64,000 bases of DNA, from NCBI GenBank assembly GCA_963734845.1, contig CAVTIS010000018.1, forward strand, positions 310,001 through 374,000, given 5' to 3'. A program made the translations under genes and the position numbers. The notes beneath the pieces are model-generated. The model was given only the letters and a program-made list of their open reading frames with translations. It was not told the origin of the DNA and did no database searches. The DNA is from JAKAVN01 sp963734845. GTDB lineage: Bacteria; Desulfobacterota; Binatia; Binatales; Binataceae. Shown piece by piece: positions 52,698 through 61,428 of the stretch (within the stretch, counting starts at the first letter, position 1; each line of letters starts with the position of its first letter).

Positions 52698-53087
52698 CTA
52701 TTCCTTTTCCTTGGCGACCATCTCCTCGTACTCTTCGCCGTCCATCAGGTCTTCGAGTTCGCTGAGGTCGCTTATTCGGACCTTGATCAGCCAGCCGTCG
52801 CCGTATGGGTCTTCATTGATGACCTCGGGGCTTTCGGGCAGGCTCTCGTTGATCTCGACGACGGTGCCGCTGACCGGCGCATAGATATCGGAGACGGCCT
52901 TGACCGACTCGACCACTCCGAAGGGATCGTCCTTGCTGACCTTCTCGCCGACCGAGGGCAACTCTAGATAAACGATCTCCCCGAGTTGGTCCTGCGCATG
53001 GTCGGTGATACCTATCGTCGCAACCGATTCATCGGCGGCGACCCATTCATGTTCCTTCGAGTACTTGAGGCCCGGCGGAACTTCCAT
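52698..53087 (-). CDS. gcvH: glycine cleavage system H protein
   Basis: A 129-residue lipoyl carrier. YSKEHEWVAADESVATIGIT, QLGEIVYLELPSVGEKV and FGVVESVKAVSDIYAPVSGTVVEIN include the lipoylated Lys in SVKAVSD. It shuttles methylamine between the P, T and L proteins of glycine cleavage. No gcvT or gcvP is in the window, so it is an isolated copy; stand-alone H proteins can also serve lipoate relay. The gene is divergent from alanine dehydrogenase. Confidence 0.95.
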   Translation of the reverse strand: MEVPPGLKYSKEHEWVAADESVATIGITDHAQDQLGEIVYLELPSVGEKVSKDDPFGVVESVKAVSDIYAPVSGTVVEINESLPESPEVINEDPYGDGWLIKVRISDLSELEDLMDGEEYEEMVAKEKE

Positions 53088-53167
53088 ATCGACCCCCTCA
53101 AACCTGCCGTGAGCGCGCCGGCGCCGCGATCAGGCGATGTGACTCTCACGTTCAGATATTTTCATAA

Positions 53168-53191
53168 CGGTACTTTCGTCGCGGTACTTTC
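53168..53191. repeat. CGGTACTTTC direct repeat in the gcvH-ald divergent spacer
   Basis: CGGTACTTTC occurs at 53168-53177 and again at 53182-53191, one 14-base period. The spacer serves both divergent genes, so a shared regulator site is possible. No matching regulator or riboswitch is seen. Confidence 0.4.
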
Positions 53192-53286
53192 ATCACGCCC
53201 GGCGGAAATACGCTTGTCAAGTTCCGGCGGGACGCTAACGCAAGTTTTATTTTCGACCAGAGCGCAGACGAAAGGATTGCTCGAAT

Positions 53287-54393
53287 ATGATCGTCGGAAT
53301 TCCCACTGAAATAAAGCCTGACGAGCGGCGCGTCGCGCTGACTCCGGCCGGCGCCGCCGCTTTTCGCAACCACAACCATCGCGTGCTGATCCAGAGCGGC
53401 GCCGGCGTCGGCAGCGGCTTCAACGACCGCGAGTACAGCGCCGCCGGCGCGGAGATCGTGCGATCGGCCGCCGCTGTGTGGAAACGCGCGCGGATGGTGC
53501 TCAAGGTCAAGGAGCCGCAGCATTCCGAATTTCGTTTCCTGCGGCGCGACCTCGTGCTCTTCACCTATCTCCATCTGGCTGCCGAGCCGGCGCTTGCACG
53601 TGAGCTGCTGCGCCGCGGCACGGCGGCGCTCGCCTACGAGACGGTGCAGCTGGAAGACCAGAGCCTGCCTCTGCTCGCGCCGATGAGCGAGGTCGCCGGG
53701 CGCCTCGCGGTACAGGTCGGCGGATGGTGCATGGAGGCGCAAAACGGGGGATGCGGCGTGTTGGTGAGCGGAGCTTCAGGGGTGCGGCCGGGCCGCGTTG
53801 CAGTGCTGGGTGGCGGAATTGCGGGCGCCAACGCGGCGCGGGTCGCGGCCGGAGTCGGCGCTGAGGTGACGATCCTCGACGTCAATCCGACTCGCCTGCG
53901 TTACCTCGGCGATTTGCTCGGCGGGCGCGTGACGACACTGATGTCGAATCGGGTGACGCTGGAGGAAGAAGTGATAAACGCCGACCTCGTGATCGGCACC
54001 GTGCTGGTGGCTGGCGCGCGCGCGCCGCGGCTGGTGACGCGTGCGATGGTTGCGCGGATGAAGCGCGGGGCCGCGCTGGTCGATCTCTCGATCGATCAGG
54101 GCGGGCTATCCGAGACCTCGCGCCCGACCAGCCATCGCCGTCCGATCTATATCGCCCAAGGCGTGGTGCACTATTGTGTGACCAACATGCCGGCGATCGT
54201 GCCGCACACCTCGACCTACGCGCTGACCAACGCGACCCTGACCTACGCGCTGGAGCTCGCCGACCGCGGCGTGCTCGAGGCGGGAGCGCGCAATGCCGCA
54301 TTGCGCAACGGGGTCAACACCTATGGCGGCCACGTGGTACATCCGGCCGTGGCCGCCGCGCTGCGGATGAAGCCGCTCTCGCCGTGGGACTAG
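53287..54393 (+). CDS. ald: alanine dehydrogenase
   Basis: A 368-residue NAD-dependent enzyme interconverting alanine with pyruvate plus ammonia. MIVGIPTEIKPDERRVALTP is the family start, MVLKVKEPQHSEF holds the substrate-binding Lys, and YLHLAAEPALARELL has the catalytic His. VAVLGGGIAGANAARVAAGVGA is the NAD motif, and YCVTNMPAIVPHTSTYALTNATL is the diagnostic C-terminal segment. Some members also act on glyoxylate/glycine, which would link it to the divergent gcvH, but this is inference. Confidence 0.96.
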   Translation: MIVGIPTEIKPDERRVALTPAGAAAFRNHNHRVLIQSGAGVGSGFNDREYSAAGAEIVRSAAAVWKRARMVLKVKEPQHSEFRFLRRDLVLFTYLHLAAEPALARELLRRGTAALAYETVQLEDQSLPLLAPMSEVAGRLAVQVGGWCMEAQNGGCGVLVSGASGVRPGRVAVLGGGIAGANAARVAAGVGAEVTILDVNPTRLRYLGDLLGGRVTTLMSNRVTLEEEVINADLVIGTVLVAGARAPRLVTRAMVARMKRGAALVDLSIDQGGLSETSRPTSHRRPIYIAQGVVHYCVTNMPAIVPHTSTYALTNATLTYALELADRGVLEAGARNAALRNGVNTYGGHVVHPAVAAALRMKPLSPWD

Positions 54394-54406
54394 TCGAGCT
54401 GCGCGG

Positions 54407-55162
54407 CTAGTCCGCGTTCATCGTCGGCGCCATCGGCTGCGGCGACACCGGCAAGGTGTACCCGAGCTTGGATTTGAGATCGTCGAGCGCTTCGTCGACG
54501 CCACGTTGCGCGAGATCATTCGCATGGACCCAGCGTCCGCGATTGGCCAGGAAGTTGCCCACGTTGAAGATGTTCTGGGTCAGCGCTTCCTGCTGGCGGG
54601 CGTAGCGCGCAGTCCACAGCACGACCCCGTTATGCACATCGACCAGATGGAGCGCGAAGGCCACCGCCGCCGGGCTCTTCGCGGCGTAATCGCTGCCCAC
54701 GCGTTCCTGGTAACGAGTCACTGTGCCGTAGACCACTGCGTCGGCCGAGAGCTGGCGGCCGAGCTTCATTGCATTGTCCTGCATGTTGGCGAGCGTGGTC
54801 GGCGGCAGCTGCTGCATCACGCCGCGCACGTCGGATTCGGGGACCACCTCCCATCCCGAGACGAGGGTCATGTGGCCCCAGACGTCGGCGGTAAGCGATT
54901 CGGCCGCGCCATCTTCGATCGCCTCACCGGTGGCATTGGGGTGGTCGATGATCGGCATCACGGCGACGCGATGCACCTTGATTGTCCGGATGGAGCGGAC
55001 CGAGTGCAGCTCGAGCGACGAATCCTTGCCAACCACCGGCAGCGACTCGACCGTGCCGGACCACAATTGGCTGGGCGAAATACTGCTGTTGCTGCCGCAT
55101 CCGGGCGCCACCAGCGCGAGAATGAGCGCCAGCGCATACGCGGCCGGCAAGCGAATCTTCAT
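54407..55162 (-). CDS. lipoprotein, GNA1162/CsgG-like
   Basis: A 251-residue lipoprotein: signal peptide LALILALVAPGCG (lipid Cys about 22), then a domain with TIKVHRVAVMPIIDHPNATG, WEVVPESDVRGVMQQLPPTT, RQLSADAVVYGTVTRYQERVG and ALHLVDVHNGVVLWTARYAR. The pattern of find-the-factor and build-the-pool strands is that of the CsgG/TolB-N/GNA1162 superfamily, proteins that form or regulate outer-membrane assemblies. The ATG overlaps the aspS stop as ATGA, so it is translationally coupled. Confidence 0.83.
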   Translation of the reverse strand: MKIRLPAAYALALILALVAPGCGSNSSISPSQLWSGTVESLPVVGKDSSLELHSVRSIRTIKVHRVAVMPIIDHPNATGEAIEDGAAESLTADVWGHMTLVSGWEVVPESDVRGVMQQLPPTTLANMQDNAMKLGRQLSADAVVYGTVTRYQERVGSDYAAKSPAAVAFALHLVDVHNGVVLWTARYARQQEALTQNIFNVGNFLANRGRWVHANDLAQRGVDEALDDLKSKLGYTLPVSPQPMAPTMNAD

Positions 55163-56952
55163 GACACCACCTTGATAGAAAGCTCGCGCAACTGTCGCGG
55201 ATCGACTTCCGACGGCGCCCCGCTCATCGGGTCGACCGCCTTCTGCGTCTTGGGAAACGCCATCACGTCGCGCAACGAATCGGTGCCGCACACCAGCATC
55301 GCGATCCGGTCCACCCCGAACGCGATTCCGCCGTGCGGCGGCGCGCCATAACCGAGCGCCTCGATCAGAAAGCCGAACTTGCGCATCGCTTCGTCACGCG
55401 GAAACCCGAGCAGCTCGAACACCTTTAGCTGAAGCTCGGGGTTGTGAATACGAATCGATCCGCCGCCCAGTTCTTCGCCGTTGAGCACCAGGTCGTAGGC
55501 GAGCGCGCGCGCCTTTAGCGGCTCCGAATCGAGCAGGCCGAGGTCGTCGGGATGGGGCGCGGTGAACGGATGGTTGACCGCGACCATCCGCTTCTCCTCG
55601 TCGTTGTATTCGAGCAGCGGAAATTCGACCACCCATAGAAACTTGAGCTCGCCGGTGTCGCGGAGTTTGAATTTGCCGCCGAGCTGCAGGCGCAAATCGC
55701 CCAGAATCGGACGCACGCGAGCCGCTATCCCGGCCACCATCAGCAGCGTGTCGCCCACCGCGAGCCCTGCCGTCTCGGCCGCGCGCGTGCGCTCGTCTTC
55801 GCCCAAATGGCGAGCGATCGGCCCCTGCCATCCGTCGCTTGCGACTTTGGCGTAGGCGAGGCCGAGCCCATAGCGCGCGCGCACCCCTTCAGTCATCTCA
55901 TCCAGTTCGCGACGGCTCAACTGGTACGTCGCCGGGAGCACGATTCCATAAATGCTCTCGCCGCGCGCGAGCACTTCGGCGAAGACCTTGAATTGCGTGC
56001 CGGCAAACGCGGCGCTCAGATTCTTCAGCTCCATCGCAAAGCGCATGTCGGGCTTGTCGATACCGAAACGTTCCATCGCCTCGGCGTAGGGAAGGCGCAA
56101 AAATGGCGGCTTGATCTCGACGCCGAGCACGCGGCGATAAATCTCCGCCATCATGCCCTCGCCCGTCGCGACCACGTCGTCGACGCGCGGACAGGTCAAC
56201 TCGATATCGACCTGGCTGAACTCGGGCTGCCGATTGGCGCGCAGGTCCTCGTCGCGAAAGCAGCGCGCGATCTGATAATAGCGGTCGAAGCCGCTCACCA
56301 TCAGAAGCTGCTTCAGGAGTTGCGGCGATTGCGGCAACGCATAGAAACGGCCCGGATTGACGCGGCTCGGTACCAGGTAGTCGCGCGCGCCCTCGGGCGT
56401 GGCGCGCCACAGAATCGGAGTTTCGATTTCAACGAAGCCGGTGCTGTCGAGAAAAGATCGCGTCGCTTGCACAGCTAGTGCGCGCCGGCGCAAATTGCGC
56501 TGCATCGCGGGCCGGCGCAGATCGATATAGCGATAGCGCAGCCGGATGTCCTCGGCCGTGACCTCGGCGTCGACCGGAAACGGCGGCGGCTGCGAGCTGT
56601 TGAGGATATGCGCCTCGGTGACCGCGATTTCCACCGCACCGGTCGGCAGCTCGGCGTTGACCGTGCCCTCGGAGCGCATCACCACTTTGCCGCGCGCCGC
56701 CAGATAATACTCCGAGCGCGCGCGCCCGGCGACTTCATGCGCGGCCGGGGCATGCTCGGGGTTGAAGACGAGCTGCAGGATACCTTCGCGGTCGCGCAGA
56801 TCGATAAAGATGAGTCCGCCGTGGTCGCGGCGCGACGCGACCCATCCCCAGAGCGCAACTTCGCGCCCGGCGTCGGCGGCGCGCAGGGCGCCGCAGTAGT
56901 CCGTGCGCGGCCAGGGCGGAAGCGGCGAATATTCGTACGAAGCGGTCATCAA
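55159..56952 (-). CDS. aspS: aspartyl-tRNA synthetase
   Basis: A 597-residue bacterial class II AspRS. The N-terminal OB fold has REVALWGWVASRRDHGGLIFIDLRDREG. Motif 2 is FRDEDLRANRQPEFSQVDIE. FLWVVEFPLLEYNDEEKR and HPFTAPHP come from the catalytic/insertion region. Motif 3 is GGIAFGVDRIAMLVCG. The large GAD domain between motifs 2 and 3 is present. It may charge tRNA-Asn too if asparaginyl-tRNA synthetase is missing, which cannot be judged here. It follows hisS by 46 bases. Confidence 0.96.
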   Translation of the reverse strand: MMTASYEYSPLPPWPRTDYCGALRAADAGREVALWGWVASRRDHGGLIFIDLRDREGILQLVFNPEHAPAAHEVAGRARSEYYLAARGKVVMRSEGTVNAELPTGAVEIAVTEAHILNSSQPPPFPVDAEVTAEDIRLRYRYIDLRRPAMQRNLRRRALAVQATRSFLDSTGFVEIETPILWRATPEGARDYLVPSRVNPGRFYALPQSPQLLKQLLMVSGFDRYYQIARCFRDEDLRANRQPEFSQVDIELTCPRVDDVVATGEGMMAEIYRRVLGVEIKPPFLRLPYAEAMERFGIDKPDMRFAMELKNLSAAFAGTQFKVFAEVLARGESIYGIVLPATYQLSRRELDEMTEGVRARYGLGLAYAKVASDGWQGPIARHLGEDERTRAAETAGLAVGDTLLMVAGIAARVRPILGDLRLQLGGKFKLRDTGELKFLWVVEFPLLEYNDEEKRMVAVNHPFTAPHPDDLGLLDSEPLKARALAYDLVLNGEELGGGSIRIHNPELQLKVFELLGFPRDEAMRKFGFLIEALGYGAPPHGGIAFGVDRIAMLVCGTDSLRDVMAFPKTQKAVDPMSGAPSEVDPRQLRELSIKVVS

Positions 56953-56998
56953 ATTACGTCCGTGGAAGAATACCTGCGCCGGGCGGGCTACGGAATAG

Positions 56999-58261
56999 TC
57001 ACGCGCCGCGGCCGCCCGCGGCCGCGGCGGTGAGTACGGCGACCAGATCCGCCTGCGCGACTTCGCTCTGCGTGCTGGTCTTCAGGTCGCGGAGCGCCAC
57101 GGTTGCATTCGCGAGCTCGTTGTCGCCGATAATCACCGCATGGTGCGCGCCGATCTTGTCCGCGCGGCGCATCAGCGCCTTTAGCCCGCGTCCGGGCGAA
57201 AGCAACTCGACGCGCAGTCCGGCCGCGCGCATCTCGGCCGCCAGCGTCATCGCGCGGCGCATCGCGGCGTCGCCGAGCGCGGCCAGCGCGGCGTCGGCCC
57301 GCGAATCGAAACGAGCCGCATCCAGAGCCAGCGCCAGGCGATCGACGCCGATCGCGAAGCCGGTACCGGGGACCGCCGCGCCGCCCAGCGACTCGACCAG
57401 CCCGTCGTAGCGGCCGCCCGCCGCCACTGCGCTCTGCGCGCCGACCGCGGTCGAGATGACCTCGAAGGTGGTGCGGGTGTAGTAATCCAGGCCACGCACC
57501 AGGCGCGGATTGACCGCGTGCGGCACGCCGGCGTCGGTCAGCAACTCGCGCACGATCGCGAAGTGCGCGCGGCAGTTGTCGCAGAGGTAGTCCTGGCTCT
57601 TGGGTGCGGCTTCGGCGAGCTTAACGTCGATTTTGCAGTCGAGCAGGCGAAGCGGATTGCGCTCCAGGCGATGGCGGCAATCCTCGCACAGCTCCGCGAG
57701 ATGGGCACGGCCGTATTCCAGCACCGCCTGGCGATAACGCGGGCGGCATTCGGCGTCGCCCAGCGAATTGATCTCGAACTTCAATTCGAGGCCAAGCTCG
57801 CGGCGCAGCTCGTCGACCATCATCATCAGCTCGGCGTCGGTGGCGGCGTCGGCGCGGCCGAAGATTTCCACTCCGAACTGCGAGAACTGGCGGAAGCGGC
57901 CTTTTTGCGGACGCTCGCGCCGGAACATCGGGCCCACGTAGTAGAACCGCTGCTCGGGATCGCTGCGGTCCATCCCGGCTTCGACATACGCGCGCACCAC
58001 GCCGGGCGTGCCCTCGGGCCTTAGCGCCAGCGTAGTCTCGGCCTCGTCGCGGTCGACGAAGGAGTACATCTGTTTTTCGACCACGTCGGAGGTCTCGCCG
58101 CTTGAATGCTGGAAGAGTTCGAGCCGCTCGAGCACGGGAATACGGATTTCGCCGACGTTGTGGCGCTCGGCCACCTTGCGCGAGCAGTCTTCGACCGCGG
58201 CAAGGCTGCGCGCCTGCGCGCCGAGCGTATCCTGGAATCCTCTAAGGCGTGTCAGTTGCAC
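56999..58261 (-). CDS. hisS: histidyl-tRNA synthetase
   Basis: A 420-residue class II synthetase. LRGFQDTLGAQARSLAAVE is the N-terminal signature. ALRPEGTPGVVRAYVEAGMD and FYYVGPMFRRERPQKGRFRQFSQFGVE (motif 2) and LVRGLDYYTRTTFEVI (HisA) identify it. GTGFAIGVDRLALAL is motif 3. The C-terminal anticodon domain has LRVELLSPGRGLKALMRRADKIGAHHAVIIGDNE. The hisS-aspS-lipoprotein order forms one unit. Confidence 0.97.
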   Translation of the reverse strand: MQLTRLRGFQDTLGAQARSLAAVEDCSRKVAERHNVGEIRIPVLERLELFQHSSGETSDVVEKQMYSFVDRDEAETTLALRPEGTPGVVRAYVEAGMDRSDPEQRFYYVGPMFRRERPQKGRFRQFSQFGVEIFGRADAATDAELMMMVDELRRELGLELKFEINSLGDAECRPRYRQAVLEYGRAHLAELCEDCRHRLERNPLRLLDCKIDVKLAEAAPKSQDYLCDNCRAHFAIVRELLTDAGVPHAVNPRLVRGLDYYTRTTFEVISTAVGAQSAVAAGGRYDGLVESLGGAAVPGTGFAIGVDRLALALDAARFDSRADAALAALGDAAMRRAMTLAAEMRAAGLRVELLSPGRGLKALMRRADKIGAHHAVIIGDNELANATVALRDLKTSTQSEVAQADLVAVLTAAAAGGRGA

Positions 58262-58424
58262 CGTGAGTTTCTTTTCCCTGCCGCTTTGCCCCTGCCTTCG
58301 GTCATCATTGCAGGGCTGTTCGCCAACAGCCCTCTTTGGTCATCCTTTTCTTCGGCCATCTTGCGCGAGCAGGCCAGCAAAAGGGCCGCCTCACGGCAGC
58401 CCTTTATACTATCAGCGAAAGGTA

Positions 58425-58444
58425 GCGGCCGCTTGCGCGGCCGC
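58425..58444. terminator. possible hairpin between thiolase and hisS units
   Basis: GCGGCCGC repeated as an inverted pair around TTGC gives an 8-bp stem. No strong U-run follows. It lies 48 bases past the thiolase stop and could end that transcript. Confidence 0.4.
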
Positions 58445-58491
58445 CATTTCCGACGAGTCGAAAATCAGCGAGTCGACAATCAGCGCGTCAA

Positions 58492-59655
58492 TCAGATCGT
58501 CAGGACGTGAATCGTGCAGGCCGACCCCAGCCCGATAACATGGGCCTGTCCGACCTTGGCGTTGGGCACCTGGCGATCCTTCGCGCGATCGTCCTGCGTG
58601 AGATGCCACACGACCTCGCAGATGTTGGCGACGCCGGTTGCGCCCAGCGGATGGCCCTTGCTGAGCAGGCCGCCCGAGACATTGACCGGGTCGTGGCCGC
58701 CGAGGCCCGGATGCTTGCCGCCGCCCGAGTCGATAAATGCGCCGGCCTCGCCGTCACCGCACAGACCAAGGTTCTCGTAATGGACCAGCTCGGCCGTGGC
58801 GAAGCAGTCGTGCAGCTCAGTCAGTGCGATATCCTTGGGGCCGACGCCGGCCTTCTCATAGGCCTGCTTGGAGGCACGCCGCGTGAGCGTGCTCACGTCG
58901 GGCAGCGCCGCCGTGCGGTCGGTCCACGGGTCGGAGGTCAACACGGAGGCCGCCACGCGCGCGCGTTTGCGGCCGCCGGCGAGTTGTTTGAGCTTGCTCT
59001 CGGAGACCAGGATCGCCGCCGCCGCGCCGTCACCGGTGGGGCAGCACATGTAGAGCGTGTTGGGGTACGAAATCATGCGCGCGTTGAGTACGTCTTCGAG
59101 CGTGACCTCGTTGCGATACTGCGAGAACGGATTCTTGGTCGCGTGCTGATGGGACTTCACGGAGATTTTGGCGAAGTGTTCCATCTTGGTGCCGTACTTG
59201 CGCATGTGCTCGATGCCGGCCTGCCCGAACACCGCGGGCATCAGGCCCGATCCGAGCCGCCCCTCGGCGCTGTAGGCCGGATCGCCGCCGCCGCCGCCAC
59301 CGCCGAGCAATCCCTGCTTGCCCATCTGCTCGACTCCGACCGCCATCGCGACGTCGTACATCCCTGAGGCGACCGCCATGAAGGCCTCGCGAAACGCCGT
59401 CGAGCCCGTGGCGCACGCGTTGGCGACGTTGACCACCGGAATACCGGTCTGGCCGATTTGCTGCAGGATACGCTGGCCGACCATCGCGTTGGACTGGTAG
59501 AGGTTGCCGCAGGCGAACATCTCGACGTCCTTGATCGTGACGCCGGCGTCCTTGAGCGCGAGGATCGCGGCCTCGCCGCCAAGCTCAGGCACCGTCTTGG
59601 TCGGATAGCGGCCGAACTTGATCATCCCGGTTCCCAGTACGTAAACGTTTTGCAT
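58492..59655 (-). CDS. thiolase / SCP-x-like acyl transferase
   Basis: A 387-residue thiolase-fold enzyme. VNVANACATGSTAFREAFMA carries the nucleophilic Cys. NTLYMCCPTGDGAAAAILVS and ELHDCFATAELVHYENLGLC follow, and GGLLSKGHPLGATGVANI holds the catalytic His near the C-terminus. This is the SCP2-thiolase type used in beta-oxidation of sterol side chains, branched or aromatic acids. A Gly-rich loop (GLLGGGGGGGDPAYSA) at about 123 is unusual. The gene follows its DUF35 partner, which in this family is often an obligate subunit. AGGAGG precedes the ATG at 59655. Confidence 0.93.
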   Translation of the reverse strand: MQNVYVLGTGMIKFGRYPTKTVPELGGEAAILALKDAGVTIKDVEMFACGNLYQSNAMVGQRILQQIGQTGIPVVNVANACATGSTAFREAFMAVASGMYDVAMAVGVEQMGKQGLLGGGGGGGDPAYSAEGRLGSGLMPAVFGQAGIEHMRKYGTKMEHFAKISVKSHQHATKNPFSQYRNEVTLEDVLNARMISYPNTLYMCCPTGDGAAAAILVSESKLKQLAGGRKRARVAASVLTSDPWTDRTAALPDVSTLTRRASKQAYEKAGVGPKDIALTELHDCFATAELVHYENLGLCGDGEAGAFIDSGGGKHPGLGGHDPVNVSGGLLSKGHPLGATGVANICEVVWHLTQDDRAKDRQVPNAKVGQAHVIGLGSACTIHVLTI

Positions 59656-59764
59656 CACCGATCCTCCTGCCGGGCGACCCGGCGACAGGGCTCGCGCGAA
59701 GCGCTCGGCCCCGATCATCCGCAAGTAAACTCTAATTATAGCTCTTCAGCTCGAAAATATCGCT

Positions 59765-60208
59765 CTACTTTTTGCTCGGCTTGAAAGCGAACGCCACCAC
59801 TTCGTGGCCTTCGCGATCCTTGGCCACCACGTTGGTGACCATCTCGACCGCCATGTCGAACATCTGCTTGGGATTTTTTTGCGCGTCCTCGGGATCGATG
59901 TCGATGATGTTGCTGCGCACGCTCACGCCTTCGGGCAGATCGACGATCGCCGTGATGTAGGGCGTCTTGATTCCGGGGAACGACTGATGCACGACCGAGA
60001 AGACGTAAACCTTGCCCTTGTCGGAGAGCTCGATCGGCTTGAAGCCCTCGGTCGCGCCGCACTTGGAGCAGGCGATACGCGTGGTGTCGATAAAAACCGA
60101 ACCGCAGGTTCCGCACTTGGAGCCCATCAGATGCGGTTTGGGTTGGAGCTTCAAGAAGGGAACGATCGGACGCGGACCGCTATCGGCCGCTTGAGCCTGC
60201 TCAGCCAT
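59765..60208 (-). CDS. zinc-ribbon OB-fold protein (DUF35)
   Basis: A 147-residue partner protein. It has an N-terminal zinc ribbon (GSKCGTCGSVFID, ACSKCGATEGF), an OB-fold with VYVFSVVHQSFPGIKTPYITAIVDLPEG, and a closing region YGxVxF-like (VAFAFKPSKK). DUF35 proteins bind thiolases, dehydratases or HMG-CoA synthases and shuttle CoA or acyl substrates. It lies 109 bases upstream of the thiolase on the same strand, so the two probably form one complex. Confidence 0.92.
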   Translation of the reverse strand: MAEQAQAADSGPRPIVPFLKLQPKPHLMGSKCGTCGSVFIDTTRIACSKCGATEGFKPIELSDKGKVYVFSVVHQSFPGIKTPYITAIVDLPEGVSVRSNIIDIDPEDAQKNPKQMFDMAVEMVTNVVAKDREGHEVVAFAFKPSKK

Positions 60209-60412
60209 TACGATGCCTCCAGAATTCGCTTGGGCGGCAGTGATTCACTGCTCTCCAGCCGTAACATCAGAGATTCCCACAGCCGGCAGCGAAGCGTCAA
60301 CCCTGGACAAAACGGGGACGCGCCGCAGGAAACAGACGTTCGGCGCTTGCTCGCTCGACCTCCACCTCCACTGCTTACCCAGGACAAATGGAGGGAGAGG
60401 CCACAGGCGTGC

Positions 60413-61384
60413 CTAACGACCGCACCTCACATCGAATCCCTCTGCCATCCGGCGGCGCGTAGCGGCGTCCGGCATCGGCCCATATCCCGCTCTGAGATCG
60501 TCGGCCAGATGCCCCAGGTCGTTGGTCGCAGGAATCACGCACGTGACCGCCGGATGCGCCACGATATATTTGAGGAAGAACTGCGCCCAGCTCGCGCATC
60601 CGGCCTCCGCCGCCGACGGCGGCAAGGCTTTTCCTCGCACCTGGCGAAACAGGCTGCCGCCGCCGAACGGCCGATTTACCATCACGGCGACGCCTCGCTC
60701 GGCCGCCAGCGGCAGCATCCGCTTTTCCGCCTCGCGCACGTCGATCGAATAGGGCAATTGAACGAAATCGATTTCTTCGCGCTCGATTATACCGGCGAGG
60801 TCGCCGAACGCCGACGGCGTGTAGTGAGTAATCCCGATGTACCTCACCTGCCCCGCCTCCTTCATTTGGCGGAGCGTGGCGAGCTGCGTCCGCCAGTCAA
60901 CGAGATTGTGAATCTGCATCAGATCGATAACTCGCGTCTTCAATAACTCCGATGAACGCCGCATCTCAGCGATTCCCGCTGCGCGTCCCGAGGTCCAGAC
61001 CTTGGTGGCGAGAAACGCACGCTCGCGGGCGTGCATCCTGGCGAGCAGCTCACCCGTGACGGCCTCGGCCCGTCCGTACATCGGCGAACTGTCGATCACT
61101 TTGCCGCCGCCGTCGAACAGCGCCTGTAGGATCGCGCGCAGGTTCTCCAGCGCGGCCGCGTCGTTGTTGGTGACGTCAAACGTCTGCCAGGTACCAAGCC
61201 CGATCACCGGCAGTGTCTCGCCGCTCTTCGGAATGGGCCGCGAGACCATCAAGCTGTTGAGGCCATTGGGGCCGCGGGATTTTTGCATTGCGATACCCTC
61301 CGAAGCACCCCCCAGGCCGCTCAGCGCCGCGACGCCTAACGCGCGCGCAACGAGGCGTAAAAACTCGACCCGCGAGAGCGTCAC
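60413..61384 (-). CDS. aldo/keto reductase with N-terminal signal-like segment
   Basis: A 323-residue AKR barrel: VIDSSPMYGRAEAVTGELL supplies the catalytic Asp and Tyr, RAFLATKVWTSG the Lys. DLMQIHNLVDWRTQLATLRQMKEAG and YIGITHYTPSAFGDL follow. Residues 1-30 (SRVEFLRLVARALGVAALSG) resemble a Tat-type signal with a degenerate RR motif, so export is possible. Substrate unknown. The 204-base spacer to the DUF35 gene holds no other gene. Confidence 0.87.
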   Translation of the reverse strand: MTLSRVEFLRLVARALGVAALSGLGGASEGIAMQKSRGPNGLNSLMVSRPIPKSGETLPVIGLGTWQTFDVTNNDAAALENLRAILQALFDGGGKVIDSSPMYGRAEAVTGELLARMHARERAFLATKVWTSGRAAGIAEMRRSSELLKTRVIDLMQIHNLVDWRTQLATLRQMKEAGQVRYIGITHYTPSAFGDLAGIIEREEIDFVQLPYSIDVREAEKRMLPLAAERGVAVMVNRPFGGGSLFRQVRGKALPPSAAEAGCASWAQFFLKYIVAHPAVTCVIPATNDLGHLADDLRAGYGPMPDAATRRRMAEGFDVRCGR

Positions 61385-61428
61385 GGAAGTTTTTTTATCA
61401 TATCGCTAGAGGTTCAGAGCCCGAGGCG

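Noticed and set aside
53088..53286. Glycine riboswitch before gcvH
   Set aside because: The spacer lacks the conserved glycine-aptamer core, and only a short direct repeat is seen.
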